The position numbers and the translations under genes are program-made. DNA of 64,000 bases from Epiperipatus broadwayi (Eukaryota > Onychophora > Udeonychophora > Euonychophora > Peripatidae), in assembly GCA_028023455.1 (NCBI GenBank), contig JAQFVV010000027.1, positions 6,755,845 to 6,819,844 on the forward strand, in the 5' to 3' direction. The notes beneath the pieces are model-generated. The model searched no databases and had not been told where the DNA came from. It saw only the letters and a list, made by a program, of their open reading frames with translations. Within the stretch, counting starts at the first letter, position 1, and each line of letters starts with the position of its first letter. Of the stretch, positions 34,531-46,265 are shown in pieces.

Positions 34531-34845
34531 TTTAAACCAATTCAAAATTAAATTACTAGCAAAAATCAATTTAAAAATTCACCAACAATGGTTTCCTTAT
34601 TACGGCAAACTTCTGAAGTGCATGAAAAAATACAAATATATGCTATACTTACTACCTTCCCAAATTCAAACTAACATTCCGATAACCTTAAAATTAAAAA
34701 ATAAATTTAAATAAATTAATAACTTCTGATTCACTAACCTTATTAAAAGAAAGTTTTTAGTTTTTCTCTTCTTTTCAAAGAAAAATTTAGCCTGCTTAAA
34801 AATTTTAACACAAAATAGTACAAATATATAGTATAAACAGCCTTG

Positions 34846-34886
34846 GCCAACTGATGAGTGCTGGTTCAGCACAAAATGAATCTTGG
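34846..34886 (+). ncRNA. Hammerhead motif, family B, one core change
   Basis: CTGATGA (34851-34857), GTGCTG/CAGCAC perfect, then AAAA in place of GAAA, TGAATC, TTGGG. Confidence 0.6.
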
Positions 34887-35253
34887 GGGTTGTTTGTCTT
34901 TTATTATATCTTTATTTATATGAATTCAAAAAGAATTGGGGAAATGTGGAGGTGTTTATTATGTCCATAAAGATATTACATATGGGACAGAGAAAGGTGA
35001 ATAACTCCGTGTGTGTCAATTTTAAAAAATCAGATATATTAATCTTTAACTGAGGTTTAAAGTTTATATCTGTGCTAGAGATAATCTCAAGTTTCAAAAA
35101 TGATTAGTAATAATCATTGGTGTATTTATCTGAAATGGATGGCGTCAAAGTTGTGAGTGAAGGGAGTTTGACAATGGTATATGAAAATGTAACAGTTTAC
35201 TCTAGATAAATACTTTGCATATAATAGAGATATATATGAGAGATAGTGACCTG

Positions 35254-35297
35254 GGCCAACTGATGAGTGCTGGTTCAGCATGAAATGCATCTTGGTG
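35254..35297 (+). ncRNA. Hammerhead ribozyme, family B, core intact
   Basis: Stem I is GGCCAA (35254-35259) with TTGGTG. CTGATGA is at 35260-35266. Stem II is GTGCTG (35267-35272) with CAGCAT (35276-35281) and loop GTT. GAAA is at 35282-35285. Stem III is two pairs (A-T, T-A) around loop GC. Predicted cleavage is after C35291 (ATC triplet). Every invariant core base is present. Confidence 0.8.
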
Positions 35298-35439
35298 GTC
35301 ATTTGTTTTTTATTATATCTTTATTTATATGAATTTGAAAAGAATTGGGGAAGTGTGGAGGTGTTTATTATATCTATAAACAAAGGGTGAAAATCACCCA
35401 CCTCCAAGCTATGAATTAGAAACATTCCAAATGTTGAAC

Positions 35440-35700
35440 AAGGAATCAAGTACAATGAATCCATATATTTTTGGAGGTCTGATATTTATAAACATATATT
35501 TGTCAACACTGTTGGTAATTCAGAGTAAAATTAATTAAATATGACAATTAAGGGTTATTATTTATACAAGACTGGAGACAGAATATCACTTTTAACACAT
35601 TGATTGCAATAATAAAATAAGATTTAATATGTAAAGATTTAATTAAATATATCTCAAAGTATATAAAAGTAGTATATATTATACTACTTTCCCACTAATA
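35440..35700 (+). repeat. Family D half copy
   Basis: It matches 21760-21990 (GTCTGATATTTATAAACATA, CACTGTTGGTAATTCAGAGT, GACTGGAGACAGAATATC). Confidence 0.65.
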
Positions 35701-35947
35701 TTCTAATATTTAATATTAAAAGTTTGTACAAATTAATAAGTACAGATTCACTAAATCTTATTAAGAGAGATTCTTTCATTCCTTTCTTCTTTTCATTCTT
35801 TTAAAAGATGGCAATATTAGCATGCTCGAACAAAATTTTATAGTCTGCATTTAAGAAACATATTAACCAGTTTTAAGATTTTCATTCCTCACTTTTGTAA
35901 ATGTTTATTCTTTTCTTTAAACTCAAACTAGTTTGATTTATATGTAT

Positions 35948-36610
35948 AATAAATAGGAATGAGGAGATAATATCCATGTATATAGGGATAAACATTAACC
36001 TTTGCTTTAACCAGGAAATTATCAATTACTACTAATTCACAATTCCTGGTGTTAAGCAAGTTTTCTAATTAACCTATAATTGCTCTTTTGTTGTAGGTCT
36101 TTTGTTAAGTAAAAGGGGTTCTCATTTGCTTCAAGCATAATTCTTATTTGGATTTAAACCCAGAAAGCTATTTGTATAGGTGTGAGAACATGAAAGAATA
36201 GCTTTTCTTAACATTCTGCAAATATTTTTTTACTTCTCCAGAGAGTTGTATGTGTTAAATGTTTCAATTGATTGCAACTTTCTGGAGAATAATCCATAGC
36301 AACATTTAATTCAACACATACAACTCTCTGGAGAAAGTCTAATATATCTGAAGAATGTCAAAAAGGTGCCATTCTTTCACATTCTCACACCTATAGAATA
36401 ATTTTCTGCTTTTAAATCCACATAAGAAATTGGGTTTGAAGTAAAAGAGTATCTCTTTTACTTCAACAAAAGAGCTATTATAGGTTAATGAAAATACTTG
36501 ATTAACCTCAGGGATTGTCAATTAATAGTAATTTATAGTTTCTTGGTTTCATCAAAAACTGAAAATTATCTCTATTTACGTGAATATTATCTCCATATTT
36601 CTATTTATTA
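35948..36610. mobile_element. 660-bp foldback element
   Basis: The arms run inward from AATAAATAGGAATGAGGAG (35948) and from its inverse at 36610. Inner arms share CTCCAGAGAGTTGTATGTG (36237) and CACATACAACTCTCTGGAG (36316). There is no long ORF. Confidence 0.75.
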
Positions 36611-38019
36611 TTACAATACCAATACATAGAAACATTTAACTCAGTATATATATACAGAAATATGTCAAGTGCATACTCCTATCTAAATGTTTATTTCCTA
36701 GATGGTGTAGCTGAAAATTTCTTAATGTTCGAGGTAATTTGATATTATATATACATATATTACAAAAGCAAAAAATAACTCCAGGAATAAAAATCCCATT
36801 ACATCTCTTTCATAATTATTTAATTAATTATTTAGAGTGATTCCTTTCAACCGTGCTATCTAGCAAATATATTATGATTCTTTCATAAAATTTTATAACA
36901 ATTCAATTTAAAACTCAGGAAAAGAAAAGCATATATTTTCTTATTAACCTCTTAAATCATTTTTAATATACAGATGGATACTGTATTTGCTTATATAGGT
37001 GTAGCAAACTCAGTTTTAGAATTATCTTAATGGTCTGAGTATGAAACTATTTCAGTGTGACAGGTGCAAAATAGTACATCACATTAGCACATGTACTAAA
37101 AAAAACCTCAGAAGTTTTGAGCACTATAGTAGCTCATCCTTTAATATATCACATGACTCATCTCATGGAGTACTGAAAAAGGAAGACTATGTTGCATAGC
37201 ACAATTTTTGTAGCTTTAACACATACTTGTTTTTAAAATGCAGAGTATAAAGTAATCACTTCCAAAACGTGATCTCTGTTTCAAGACTTTTTGACCTCTC
37301 ATCAGAGCCAGAGCAATCGAGAGGGTTATTTAAATAGCACGCTGAATTTGTTTCATTACTGTTTGGTCTATCGAATATTTTATAAGAGTTTAAACATTAA
37401 AAATCATATCCAAAAACTGTCATATATATATATTTGTGTTCAATTATCTAAGCTTGAAGGTTTTTTTTTTTTTATATTAAAATATATTAATAATTGAGGT
37501 TAATCCTTTAAAAGTTCTGTGTTTTGGCAGTCACTGACTTGGAAATAGGTATTTTTTTTTATTATCATTATTTGTTGAAATATTTCATCTCTGCACCTTG
37601 CGAGCTAATATAATTTGATGTGCCTCCAGGTAAAATAAGACAGTAAATTGTCTAGTTAAAATTCAAAATAATAATAATTACGAAATTAATTCAAGTATAT
37701 AATAAACAAAATTATGGAGAACAGTTATTTATGATGCTTTAAAAAAAAACTTGTTTTCCAACATAAAAAATAACATTGAATCTCTCTCTTACATATATAC
37801 ATATATTTGCAAGTTGATTTTTTTTTGGTACTTATTAGTGTATTTTTCACCTTTAGCTCATTCCAATCACAACCATCCATCAGCCCAGAAGTCAGTCCAA
37901 GCTCTCGCACTACAGATACATTTGAAACATACATTTTTTCAAGTAATCCATATAGCATATGATATCATTTAACTTCATTTATACATTTTTTTAGAGACAT
38001 TTAAATATGTTTCAAACTC
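36611..38019. other. AT-rich stretch, no gene recognised
   Basis: Short frames near 37291, 37725 and 37751 show no motif. Several homopolymer runs occur. Confidence 0.3.
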
Positions 38020-38406
38020 ATATGACGTCACACATTACTGCAACATATGATCAAAGACGTGAAAAAAAATAAATAAAAGGTGAAATGTCTTAAAATATTA
38101 ATAATGATTGATATTTCTGCAAGTCAGGGACTGGTTTCTATTCACTTTTAACAACTTGTGAAAGGAGGTGATCATAAGCATATGACCAAAGACACGTGAA
38201 AAAGATCTACGATCCCCAAGAAGCAATTTCATGCTAAACTAGCACTCATCACTTGACTCAGATCACAATCTCTCACACATATCTTTATCATTGTTCAGTA
38301 TATATGTAGATAGCAAATTAATACAATTTATTTAATAAGTGTCAAATGTGTTGCCTTTCATTTCATGAGAGTATATTAATAACTTTTATTAGTCATTCAT
38401 TAGATT

Positions 38407-38529
38407 AGATATTATTTTATATAGCACTATGTTTTTTTATGTAATAGTAATATTAGCGATTAAGCCATTGGCTTAATCGCTAATATTACTATTACATAAA
38501 AAAACATAGTGCTATATAAAATAATATCT
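38407..38529. repeat. 60-bp perfect inverted repeat, 3-bp spacer
   Basis: 38407-38466 is the exact reverse complement of 38470-38529, with spacer ATT. The inner 28 bases (CATTGGCTTAATCGC...) recur in direct orientation near 38797-38825, at the other end of the inserted element. Confidence 0.95.
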
Positions 38530-38947
38530 CATTATATATGTTTAATTTCAACTAAAGAATGACGGTTCGTAAATTGTAAAGATTTCACAAGTGTCATCGT
38601 TCAAACATAACAAATGTAATTTAAAGTGATCATGTAACAACGTCACGCTCTTATTTCCACACACTTAAGATTTACCCATACGTAAACGTTTGGGTCCGAA
38701 AGAATGGGTGGATTCATTCCATTCTTTCTAAAATACTATTTCTCGTGTCTGGAAAAATTGAGTATTCATTTATAATTTATCTTTAAAGCGCATGTGCATT
38801 GGCTTAATCGCTAATATTACTATTAGATTAGAGATTATCCATCTAATGAATAATATTTCTATCGTGTAATTATTAATATACTTTCATGTAATGATTTGTG
38901 TCAAAGTTGTCAGGGCAACACATTGACACATCAAATAAACTATAGTA

Positions 38948-39328
<381 letters not shown>

Positions 39329-39369
39329 CTGAGCAATGATAAAGGTATTTGTAAGAAATTGTAGTCTGG

Positions 39370-39416
39370 GCCAACTGATGATTGCTAGTTCAGCATGAAA
39401 TATGTATCTTTGTGAT
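39370..39416 (+). ncRNA. Hammerhead motif, family B, core kept
   Basis: CTGATGA is at 39375-39381, stem II TGCT/AGCA, GAAA at 39397-39400, three-pair stem III (ATA/TAT), ATC triplet. Stem I is weak (CCAA against TTTG). Confidence 0.6.
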
Positions 39417-39600
39417 TAGAGATATTTTTCATATGTCTTTGATCATAAGTTTATGATTACATCTTTCCACAAGGTGTTAAAAGTGGATAGAAACCAGTCC
39501 CTACCTTGCGTGAGAGTGATGTAGTAAAAATTACACTTCAGAAATATTATTCATTATTGGATAATCTCTAATCTAATGAATGACTAATAAAATTATTAAT

Positions 39601-40789
39601 CTTAAAATATTACAGTGTAGAAAAGGGCTTTTCAAGTATACCTCTATAGCAAAACTGCTAAGAAAAAGGTATTGCTTCCAGGTTAGTCATTTATCAATTT
39701 TGGGGTTGTTTTTTTAATGAAACTGTTTATTTTACCCTCTAGTTAAAAATAGCATTATAAAGATTAAAACAATTAGCATCAATAATTTTGGATTATAAAT
39801 ACAAATACATACACAGTGCTTGTGATTATATATATATATGTAAGATAAATGAAGCAATAAAAAAGCGCATGTAAAAGCATCTTGAAGTTTACATCTCCAA
39901 ACTGATCTGTACAGAATGTTCAAACTAACCTTTTCATAGAATACATGTTTATACAATATTTAACTTCTTATCAACATAAATGTATGCCTATGTACATAAA
40001 GGTGTATTTTATAAAACATGTTTTCGGGAACAACCATGCTTAATAAAATAATATTAAAATAAATATACCGACATTTCTACAAGCTAACCCTTGCCCTCAA
40101 CTGGATTAAAAAAGCAGTAATAATCATGTGGTTGTTGCAGAGACAATTATATCTCATAATTGTTATATTACATGATTGCTGAAAAGTCTTACATTTGGCA
40201 ATATTTTTCATATTCATTTGTATGAAGAACGTTTTCTAAATAGTTGTCAATTTCATTGTTTCATCACATTTGTTAATGCAATTTGATTTATCAAATATTT
40301 ATATAGCCTCCCTAAATATTTTTTACTCATGGTTATTGTGTATGGATATGATTTTAGCAATTGAAAAATTAATGCAACAGCTATCGTCCAAAACATGAAG
40401 AGTAAGTGTTGAAAATGTTGAGAATTTTTCCACTGAATTAATATGCTCATCTCTTCTAGCAATTATAGATGAAACACATACATGAAGTCATATTAATGAA
40501 TGGTTACAATACTCTCCCTACAAATAATATGCATGAATGATGAAAGATGAATGGTAAATAAAAGAATACCATGCATGAATAAACAGAAAAATACATGTAT
40601 TTTAATAAAAAAGTTCTATATTTAATGATAAAAGAAATACCACAATTTTAAACATTTTTAAAGATTTGCACATAAAACAGCAGCATGTTCTGAGAAAGTC
40701 TGTTGTATGGTTGAAACTTTCAGTATAAGTATTATAAAACTTGTTTCTCAACAAATAATTATGTCAAAATTGTAAAGCAAATTGATATA
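39601..40789. other. AT-rich stretch, no gene recognised
   Basis: Frames at 39732 and 40253 have no motif. Confidence 0.3.
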
Positions 40790-40970
40790 ATATACCTTAC
40801 ATAAATTCATGAGCAATGATAACATTTGGGGGAATGCTTGTAATATGACTTGGGTTAGGTAAAAAAACTGATTCAGTAAAAATGGATATTAAGAGATCTT
40901 AACACATTTTCCCATGCCCACTATTGTATGTTTGAATATAAGAATAAAAATTAAAGTTTATATATATAAT
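40790..40970 (+). repeat. Direct repeat, left copy
   Basis: It matches 42500-42665: CTGATTCA, AATGGATATTA, CCCA/TCCA...TTGT, TATGTTTGAA, then a TATATA tract. The pair brackets the Penelope-like fragment. Confidence 0.6.
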
Positions 40971-41179
40971 CATACATATGATCACAGGAAATTGACTGAC
41001 AAAAAAGAGAGGGGACATGCATATATTAAGAATAAAAGGCATGTTTGTATTCTTCAATATTAAAATTAAAATCTATATTCTTAATGTTTTTAGAAAGTTA
41101 TCTTCATTCTACTCTAAAGCCATCTAGTGTGGGCTTGAGTAATCAATTAACACCATATGGTATAATGTTTGCTTGAAGA

Positions 41180-41437
41180 TTTGTGATGATGGCTTTTTAA
41201 TTGTACTTATATGTGAATGTGGAAGGAAATATATTGGTGAGACCAGTCATCCATTGAAAAGTGATATTGAAAGAGCACTAATTGATGATTAGAAAAGAGA
41301 ATACAGATGTGACCAAAGTAGCAGACCATGTAGGTACCAATGAACATATATTCAATTGGGGGAATAGAAAAATTTTGGACAGAGAAAATACAAAGAAGAA
41401 AATTCAAAGAATCTGCTTGCATAACAATGGGAGATAA
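41180..41437 (+). pseudogene. Penelope-like element GIY-YIG endonuclease fragment
   Basis: One frame reads 'LIVLICECGRKYIGETS', the cysteine-bearing YIG motif of Penelope-like endonucleases. After a frameshift near 41300 another frame gives 'VADHVGTNEHIFNWGNRKI' and 'RICLHNN' to a TAA at 41435, which matches the H...W end of the domain. The enzyme nicks DNA for reverse transcription of Penelope-like elements. The upstream RT domain was not found. It has a stop and a shift, so it is inactive. Confidence 0.78.
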
Positions 41438-41619
41438 CCTCATAAATTAAACTAGGGTGTCTGGAAGCCATTAGTTAACTTTGTTCTTAGGAAAAAGTGA
41501 CAAAATCAGGAGGAGCCATGTAGATAAATATATGAAATTTCTACTAATTTTTGCCTTTGACAGAATTGTTCCTAGAGAGCTTTTTTAAAATTCAATATTC
41601 AAAAATTTAAAGGTCTAGG

Positions 41620-41800
41620 TTCAGTTCACATGCTAGTACTGTCATTGGTTAGACCAGCAACATCTGAAGAAGAGAGAAGAATACTACTTGAAATGTGTAG
41701 ATATTAACCTGTGTGCTACTACTAGCAGTTGAATGCAATTGGACAATTTAAATAGAATTTAAAATGTTTTCTAAAGGCAGTCATGATTTAATGTTAGAAT
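41620..41800 (+). repeat. tRNA-like SINE, third copy
   Basis: It matches 27980-28205 (CATGCTAGTACTGTCATTGG, CAGCAACATCTGAAG, TTTAAAATGTTTTC). Confidence 0.6.
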
Positions 41801-41814
41801 GATAAAAACAGTGA

Positions 41815-42075
41815 TCACATGAGTACAACCATATGGGAAAGGGTCACAAAATCCCCATTTCCAAACTAGTTTTTGGCCTTTACCAACAACAGTCAAAATT
41901 ACAATTCAAAGCTGGAACTAATGCACATAAAATTTTAGCAACCACCTTTCATTATTAATACTATTTTATAATACTGTACCAATTAATGACTACTAATTAT
42001 TCAACCTTACAGTAGGTGGCGCTAGGGTAGGGTAAAAAAACTGCCTTTGAAGCATATGAGTAAATACTAAATCAT
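41815..42075 (-). mobile_element. Old family A copy with CTCF-like motif
   Basis: Head GTGATCACATGAG, ribozyme remnant (CCAAACTAGTTTTTGGCC) and GCAACCACCTTTC segment are recognisable. At 42009-42025 it has ACAGTAGGTGGCGCTAG. Confidence 0.6.
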
Positions 42076-42224
42076 CCATGTACTTTACTACTGTTAATCA
42101 CATGAAAGTTCAGATGATATTGGTATATTTAAAAGAAATAACAAAATTTGCAGTCTATGTGTGTGGTTAATTTTTTTTTATAATTTCTAGTTTACACATA
42201 AAATTTTTAAAAAACAACAGCCTG

Positions 42225-42376
42225 TGTGATTTAGCCTGGTAGTAGCATACCAGATCATGGAGCTTAAGGCCACCCGATCTTTCTAGTTCTGGTTCTTATG
42301 GTTGAAGAACTTTTTATAAATTCCTGAGAAATAAAGCCATTCAATTATTTATTTATTTATTTATTTATTATTGTAA
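42225..42376 (+). repeat. tRNA-like module followed by (TTTA)n
   Basis: TTTAGCCTGGTAGTAGCA resembles an A box. The module resembles that at 24270. A TTTA run occupies 42343-42369. Confidence 0.4.
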
Positions 42377-42499
42377 TATTTATCCAATTAAAAATGGTTG
42401 TTCATATAATTATGAAAAGATTTTTATAATTGAGGGCTGCATACTTTAAATGTGTCGGTTGTAAAATGAATTTGTAAAATATACATTAAATTGGGCAAT

Positions 42500-42665
42500 G
42501 TTAATGACATTTGGAAACTTGTGAGATGATTTGGAATAACTGACAGAGACTGATTCAATTGAAATGGATATTAGAAGTATTTGCATACATTGTCCAATGA
42601 TTGTGTTCATATGTTTGAAGTGTAAGAGTGATAGCTGAAGTTTTTAATATATATATATCTGTGTG
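42500..42665 (+). repeat. Direct repeat, right copy
   Basis: Partner of 40790-40970, about 1.7 kb away. Confidence 0.6.
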
Positions 42666-43785
42666 TGGTGGTACAAATATAGATTTTGGTTAAATATATA
42701 GCTATCACATTGTTTTTATTATTTCATTTATAAACTATATGTAAAATACGTTGGGTACATTATATGTGTATGCTTTCTTGCATTAAACAAGTAAACAGCC
42801 TTTAAATATGCCATGGTTTGTCATGCATTCTTTTAAAAAATAAGTAGAAGAGAACCTGTTCATCAGAATAATCAAATGATAGGGGATAAAAGTTTGTATT
42901 TTTCTTTTTTTGTTTCAACCAATATAAAAATAGTAGGATACTCATTTCCCAACCAATAATTAAATGGATAGTTGTTTGATTATTATAAACTTGCTTAAAT
43001 TTTTTTACTTTGATTCAAACCTAGATCATAAGACCAACAAGTAGTTGTGTTAAATACTATGTTATCAGGCATTTAACATGTATGTATCTATAACATCCTT
43101 GCACATTGCAACAAATATATGTAATAAATGAGTAAACCACCCTACAATTTAACTTTCATAACATTAACTAATAAATAATTTGCAGAAGCATGCTTTCAAT
43201 TGGTTTATTGTAATCCTTTTTTTAAACATTAAAACTTGAAAAAAACTCCTTTCCAATGCACTTGAATCTAATTTTTTTTTTACAGTCTTTGATTTTATTC
43301 TATTATCAGTTTTGATTGATTCATAATTTTGATCTTTAAAATTTGCTCAATTTTAAAAAGTCTGATGAAGACTGTATGTAAGTTGAAACTGTGACTAAAT
43401 AACATTAAAGATTATTTTTAAAATAAGAATTGAATTTAAGTGCATAAAAGTGTTTTTTATTTAAAGTTGTAATACTTATAAATAAAGCAATGGCATGGAA
43501 AATCAAAAGATTTTAATAAATAAATATTTTCCATAATTGCGTACAGTCTTAGCTCCCATAATGCACTATTTTACATTATCCCATAATTCCATGAAATATA
43601 ATAGAGCCTTTGTGTTCAATTTGGATAAGATAAAAATATTACATGAAGAAAGAATATTAAAGATTTAGAATAAAAGAAGCTATTTTTATTAATAAAGTTA
43701 TTAATTTGCTTAATAGACAAAAAACTAAGATGAAAATTCATAAAACATAATGGTCATTATGAGATGTGAAATGGTAATAGATTCT
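42666..43785. other. AT-rich stretch; one plus-strand third-family motif
   Basis: At 43362 CTGATGA, then GACT/AGTT and GAAACTGTGAC, looks like a decayed third-family hammerhead. Otherwise no gene. Confidence 0.35.
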
Positions 43786-44118
43786 GGAACTCATAGTCCA
43801 TGGGCCACAACCTAGATCTGTCATTTCTGGAACTCATAACTCATGGGCCACAACATAGATCTGTCATTTCTGGCAAGCCCATGGGCTACAACCTAGATCT
43901 GTCATTTCTGGAACTCATAGTCCATGGGTCACAACCTATATCTGTCATTTCTGGAACTCATAGCCCATGGGCCACAACTTAGATCTTTCATTTCTGGAAC
44001 TCATAGCCCATGGATCACAACCTAGATCTGTCATTTCTGGAACTCATAGCCCATGGGCCACAACCTAGATCTGTCATTGCTGGAACATGGGTCACAACCT
44101 AGGTCTGACATTTCTGGT
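43786..44118 (+). repeat. Minisatellite, ~42-bp unit, about eight copies
   Basis: The unit contains GGAACTCATAGCCCATGGG and CACAACCTAGATCTGTCA. The words CCATGG and CTGTCA(C/T)TTCTGG link it to the family C satellite. Its open frame (43800-43982) is repeat-encoded. Confidence 0.9.
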
Positions 44119-44164
44119 GCCAAACTTTTTATAAACTTATAAAAAAGACATTCAATAATTTATT

Positions 44165-44346
44165 TTATCATGTGAACACCATTTCCTATGCTTACTCAAG
44201 CTGTTATTAGCAGTAGCAAACTTTTCATACAGTAATGGATATTGGATTAGGCACTAGATGGGGATTTTATGTACAAACCTTCCTGCATCCATTGCTTACT
44301 AAGGCTTGCAATGGGTGGCATTACTGTATTGAGAGTTTGCTATTGC
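44165..44346 (+). mobile_element. Family A foldback retroposon, ribozyme deleted
   Basis: Target duplication TAATTTATT (44156-44164 and 44347-44355). The GATATTGGATTAGGCACTAG block survives but the CTGATGA part is gone. Confidence 0.75.
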
Positions 44347-45012
44347 TAATTTATTATTTAACATGAATTATCTTACCATGGAAAAAGGGACACAGTATAT
44401 GCAAATCATCAGATATTAGATTTAGACAAAATTTGAAAATCATAAAAATTAATTTGAAAATCATAAAAATTAATGACCAAATATATACAGATTACAAAAA
44501 TATAAAGGCCAACAGGATTCAAATCAGTTACCTAATAAGGTGGATTAGCAACAGAATAGCATTTTATTTTTTTAAAATTTGAATCAATTAAAAATAAGAG
44601 CTTCAACTTTGTATTTACAGTTTGCTGAAGATTGGATTATTTTTTCCAGGTCAAAAGACAATTTAGCAGAATGTGCTTAATGTTTTGAATGCAACTTATA
44701 AAGATCTCAGTTTATTAATTAATATTCAAAAACTCAAATTCTTTATCAGCCAGTGATGGAAGAAAAAATTTCCAGCTTGGACAATTATCAATTTGAGAAT
44801 GTAAACCAGTTTATAAGTCTTGTTAGTTTTATAAATAGAAAAATTAACTTCAATGTTGAGATCCAACACAGGTTCTATTGCTGTTTTTCACAAGTTAAAA
44901 GATAATGAATATTATTATCATAAAAAAAAATATTTACTACAACTAAATTAGCTATATATAAAGCTGTTATTTTACTTAATTTATTGTATGGATGTAAAAT
45001 TTGGTCATTCTA

Positions 45013-45395
45013 TCAGTAGTGCCACTCAGTTCAAGCCAGAATAATCAATGGATGCAGGAAGGTTTTTGCATAAAATCCCTATCTAGTGCCTACTCATCCA
45101 ATATTCCCAGATTAGTTTCTATCTTGTGGCTTTCATCAGTGAGGAGCCTTGAATCTGAGTATACTGCACCTAGATCTTACAATCTAATGCAACCCACCAG
45201 TGCCACCTTTTACCTTATTAGCTAACTATAAAGCGTTGAGTCCAAAATGAAAACAATTATGTTTTCAATTCCTGCATCCATTGATTATTCTGGCTTGTAC
45301 TGAGTGGCACTACTGTATGGAGAGGTTTGCCTCTGTGTAAACAACTTGTATAAGCATAAAAAAAGGGTGATCATGTGATGTTTAATTGCTCATTA
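45013..45395 (-). mobile_element. Family A element inserted in a LINE
   Basis: It interrupts the LINE frame exactly, with TCATTCTA and TCATTATA at the borders as a likely decayed target duplication. It carries the long segment (GCACCTAGATCTTAC...GCCACCTTTTACC) and the head at its right end. Confidence 0.8.
45110..45154 (-). ncRNA. Hammerhead motif, family A, partly damaged
   Basis: CTGATGA and GAAAC are intact. The stem II second strand (GAT) and the triplet (ATC opposite C) each have a mismatch. Confidence 0.6.
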
Positions 45396-45964
45396 TAATG
45401 CTATTAGAAAGATTTAATTTATGGATGCTATGTAAAATTTTAAAAATACAATCACAAGATCATAAAACCAACCTAGTATACTTTTCATGTTGCTGGATGT
45501 TTAATATAGAATCCATTATTGTAAAATCACACCTTTGTCAGATTGGGAATGTAAACAAATGAATAATATAAGACTTCCTAAAAGATTGTTTTATGGTGTA
45601 CTTAAGTATTGTTTTAGTGAGAGAGGTTTATCCCTTCTACATTATAATGATTATCTCAAGGACTTTCTAAAGAAGTCTTGTTATTTGTTTCTGTTGGAAA
45701 TATATGATAGAGAATAGAATACATTTGGAGAGCTACAATTAGTTGTAGTCTTGAAATATTTCAGAAAAAAAAGTTTTCTCTGGAAAAATTTAAAGACGTG
45801 AAATATCAAATATACAAAAAAATGGATCGACATGTTCTATATGTGAACATCGCTGTGGTTCGCATATTAATGCATATAATCATTATAATAATCATTTTAG
45901 GAGTAGTTTTTTTCCTTTCTTTTTTTTTTTGGAATTAAAATGATCATATTAATTTATGAATGGC

Positions 45965-46054
45965 TGCTGTCGCCATTGCTACTGCTACTACTACTACCAC
46001 CACCACTACTATCATCATCATCATCATCATCATCATCATTCTTCTTCTTCTTCC
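45965..46054 (+). repeat. Compound trinucleotide repeat
   Basis: CTA/CCA, then (ATC)n at 46011-46040, then (TTC)n. Confidence 0.9.
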
Positions 46055-46055
46055 C

Positions 46056-46265
46056 ATTAACAGTAGCTTCAGGGAAACAATGTTTATCTAAATTAAAATT
46101 AATAATGAAAGAAAACATTTTTGTTCAAGCATGGCTTACCAACAACTTTTAAATCTGACTATAATAAATGTAGAAAGTGAATTATGTAAAAGTTTGCATA
46201 TGAATGATATTATGAAAAAAAATTTGCATATGAAAACAAGAAAAATAAATTTGCAAGCATTGGAA
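46056..46265 (+). pseudogene. hAT transposase C-terminus, second fossil
   Basis: 'PLTVASGKQCLSKLKLI' matches the conserved hAT dimerisation motif. After a shift, 'INVESELCKSLHMNDIM' and 'MKTRKI' complete the C-terminus. It is a different copy from the minus-strand fossil at 10850. Confidence 0.7.

Larger units (their letters stand above)
34800..35390 (+). repeat. Family B two-unit array
   Basis: Two head-to-tail units have cores at 34851 and 35260 (409 bp apart). The second is the best preserved family B ribozyme of the window. Confidence 0.8.
44590..45770 (+). pseudogene. LINE reverse transcriptase fossil, split by family A
   Basis: Plus-strand frames give 'LINIQKLK', 'FENVNQFISLVSFI', 'TKLAIYKAVILLNLLYG' and 'WSFY' before the insert. 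After it come 'LLERFNLWML', 'KILKIQSQDH', 'IIVKSHL', 'RLPKRLFYGVLK' and 'LKDFLKKSC'. This is the region from the RT palm end through the thumb to the C-terminus. Stops and shifts make it non-functional. Confidence 0.75.

Noticed and set aside
41660-41705. Hammerhead in the tRNA-like SINE (CTGAAGA...GAAATG)
   Set aside because: The core words occur but stem II does not pair in any of the three copies.
43800-43982. 60-codon frame
   Set aside because: It is produced by a 42-bp minisatellite unit.
43786-44118. CRISPR-like array
   Set aside because: The units are contiguous without unique spacers, and the genome is animal.
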